Source of the DNA: an uncultured Lachnospiraceae bacterium
Lineage (GTDB): Bacteria > Bacillota > Clostridia > Lachnospirales > Lachnospiraceae
Length of the DNA: 16,076 bases
Direction: 5' to 3'
Assembly (NCBI GenBank): GCA_910587895.1
Contig: CAJUOE010000213.1
Span: 1-16,076 of the forward strand
This document shows positions 14,955 to 16,076 of the stretch, in pieces. The notes under the pieces were generated by a model, which saw nothing but the letters and a program-made list of their open reading frames with translations, did not search any database and was not told the origin of the DNA. Numbering within the stretch: the first letter of the stretch is position 1; each line of letters starts with the position of its first letter. A program made the translations under genes and the position numbers.

Positions 14955-15917
14955 ATGGAGAAAAAGTTTCTGCCAGTCAGTCAAAAGGATATGAGGGAGC
15001 GTGGAATCGAGCAGTTTGATTTTGTGTATGTCATTGGGGATGCCTATGTGGACCATCCTTCGTTTGGACATGCCATCATCAGCCGTCTGCTTGAGGCACA
15101 CGGATATTCTGTGGGAATCATCTCACAGCCGGATTGGAAGAACAAAGAAAGCATTGCCATCTATGGGGAGCCGCGGCTGGCATTTTTGGTAAGCGCCGGA
15201 AATATGGATTCGATGGTGAATCATTACAGTGTATCGAAACGATTGCGGGAAAAGGATTCCTTCAGCCCGGGCGGGGTGATGGGAAAACGGCCGGATTACG
15301 CTACCGTGGTATATGGCAATTTAATCCGCCAGACCTATAAAAAGACGCCGATCCTGATTGGCGGTGTGGAGGCGAGCCTGCGCCGCCTTGCGCATTACGA
15401 TTACTGGAGCAACAAAGTCAAACGCTCGATACTCCTTGACAGCGGCGCGGACATTCTGATGTACGGCATGGGAGAACACAGCATGATTGAGCTGGCGGAG
15501 GCGCTTGACAGCGGCATTGACGTTAAGGATATCACGTTCGTGCCGGGAACGGTATATAAGACGCAGAAGAGAGAGGATATCTATGACGCCATATTCCTGC
15601 CGGAATTTGAGCGTGTAAGGGAGGATAAGGTTTCCTACGCCGAGAGCTTTTACCAGCAGTATTGCAATACGGATCCTTTCAGTGGAAAGCGGCTGGCAGA
15701 AAGTTATCCCAACAAAATTTACGTTGTGCAGAATCCCCCGGCGAAACCGCTTACCCAGCAGGAAATGGATGATGTTTATGCGCTGCCCTATATGCGCACC
15801 TATCACCCGTCCTATGAGGCGCAGGGGGGCGTCCCGGCGATCTCGGAGGTGCGGTTTAGCCTTACCAGCAACCGGGGATGTTTTGGAGGATTTGTTTCAT
15901 TCCGTATGGAAAGATGA
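14955..15917 (+). CDS. YgiQ-family radical SAM protein, truncated at the Fe-S motif
   Basis: The frame encodes 320 residues, while the family is usually about 600-700. The N-terminal region matches YgiQ/UPF0313 well (FLPVSQKDMRERG, VIGDAYVDHPSFGHAI, IGGVEASLRRLAHYDYW, YMRTYHPSYEAQGG, VRFSLTSNRGCFGG). The radical SAM motif should continue GCFGGCSFC. Here only the first cysteine, C309, remains; after GG at 311-312 the frame reads FVSFRMER and stops. The last eight codons are a reading of foreign response-regulator DNA in another frame. The remaining protein cannot bind the Fe-S cluster and would be inactive. The start ATG 14955 follows GGAGAGG. The break may be a real rearrangement or an assembly join. 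Confidence 0.85.
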   Translation: MEKKFLPVSQKDMRERGIEQFDFVYVIGDAYVDHPSFGHAIISRLLEAHGYSVGIISQPDWKNKESIAIYGEPRLAFLVSAGNMDSMVNHYSVSKRLREKDSFSPGGVMGKRPDYATVVYGNLIRQTYKKTPILIGGVEASLRRLAHYDYWSNKVKRSILLDSGADILMYGMGEHSMIELAEALDSGIDVKDITFVPGTVYKTQKREDIYDAIFLPEFERVREDKVSYAESFYQQYCNTDPFSGKRLAESYPNKIYVVQNPPAKPLTQQEMDDVYALPYMRTYHPSYEAQGGVPAISEVRFSLTSNRGCFGGFVSFRMER

Positions 15918-16041
15918 GTATTACAGTAAAAACAGCAGCACAATTACTGTGCATATCCGGCATCTGCGGGAAAAATTGAAAGATACGGCGGAAAAGCCAA
16001 AATATATAAAAACCATATGGGGAGTAGGTTATAAGATTTAG
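15886..16041 (+). CDS. OmpR/VanR-like response regulator, C-terminal fragment only
   Basis: About 51 codons, from the E of EDLFHSVW to a TAG at 16039-16041, encode the end of a winged-helix DNA-binding domain. Diagnostic parts are the helix EDLFHSVW, the recognition-helix segment TVHIRHLREKL and the terminal wing YIKTIWGVGYKI. The receiver domain and the first part of the DNA-binding domain are missing. No start codon belongs to this fragment; the frame running back to 15682 lies inside ygiQ and is a shadow. The wording of the motif is close to VanR-type regulators of Firmicutes, many of them on mobile elements. The probable kinase gene downstream supports a two-component system. Confidence 0.8.
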   Translation, partial: EDLFHSVWKDEYYSKNSSTITVHIRHLREKLKDTAEKPKYIKTIWGVGYKI

Positions 16042-16052
16042 GGGTGATTTTT

Positions 16053-16076
16053 TTGAAAGAACAGAGTTTTCCAATC
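16053..16076 (+). CDS. Start of a probable sensor histidine kinase (runs off window)
   Basis: A TTG at 16053 opens a frame (M)KEQSFPI that continues to the right edge. AGGGGTGA at 16040-16047 provides a ribosome site 5 bases upstream and overlaps the last bases of the regulator gene. The position directly after an OmpR-type regulator makes a histidine kinase likely, but eight codons cannot show this. Confidence 0.4.

Noticed and set aside
15682..16041. 119-codon plus-strand frame read as one protein
   Set aside because: Its first ~68 codons are an out-of-frame reading of ygiQ with Arg/Pro-rich nonsense. Only the part after about 15886 is response-regulator sequence.
1..16076. CRISPR array, tRNA/rRNA genes, insertion sequence, phage or defence system
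   Set aside because: No spaced direct repeats, cloverleaf-like segments, transposase, integrase, terminal repeats or defence-family proteins were seen on either strand.

Overview
The window looks like chromosomal DNA of an anaerobic gut-type Firmicute, most likely a Lachnospiraceae member. Three things point there: the housekeeping order yicC-gmk-rpoZ-rimO-pgsA-cinA-rsmD-coaD, the form of the omega subunit (start MLHPSYTDLM), and secreted BspA-type leucine-rich-repeat and fibronectin-III proteins that end in WSKTxTVVCR. This placement rests on recognising protein families, not on a search.

Layout. (1) Bases 1-3431 are an accessory cell-surface segment. It holds the tail of an Ig-like protein, then two secreted modular proteins: one with PPC-like domains, one with BspA leucine-rich repeats and a Big_2-type Ig domain. 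The two share a homologous C-terminal FnIII-like module. (2) Bases 3454-10198 are a long plus-strand housekeeping operon with a very good sigma-A-type promoter at 3454-3482. It encodes the RNase YicC, guanylate kinase, RNA polymerase omega, the ribosomal protein S12 methylthiotransferase RimO, phosphatidylglycerophosphate synthase, CinA, the 16S rRNA methyltransferase RsmD, CoaD and a coiled-coil protein. Starts and stops of gmk/rpoZ, rpoZ/rimO and rimO/pgsA touch or overlap. (3) Bases 10195-11112 hold a YlbJ-like membrane protein on the minus strand, convergent with the operon; the two stop codons share a TTAA. (4) Bases 11166-15917 are a second plus-strand run: the dipeptidase PepD, a membrane-anchored M23 peptidase, an RsuA-type pseudouridine synthase, a HAD phosphatase and a YgiQ-type radical SAM protein. 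(5) From about 15885 the YgiQ frame breaks inside its Fe-S cysteine motif. The DNA continues directly as the C-terminal end of an OmpR/VanR-like response regulator, followed by the start of a probable histidine kinase.

The core genes serve translation and RNA quality (yicC, rimO, rsmD, rsuA), nucleotide, lipid and CoA supply (gmk, pgsA, coaD), transcription (rpoZ) and envelope or sporulation work (M23 peptidase, ylbJ). I see no new enzymatic or defence system here. The most striking observation is the ygiQ/response-regulator junction near 15885. It is either a real rearrangement or, at least as likely, a contig mis-join, and should be checked before it is interpreted. No tRNA, rRNA, CRISPR array, insertion sequence or clear riboswitch was seen.
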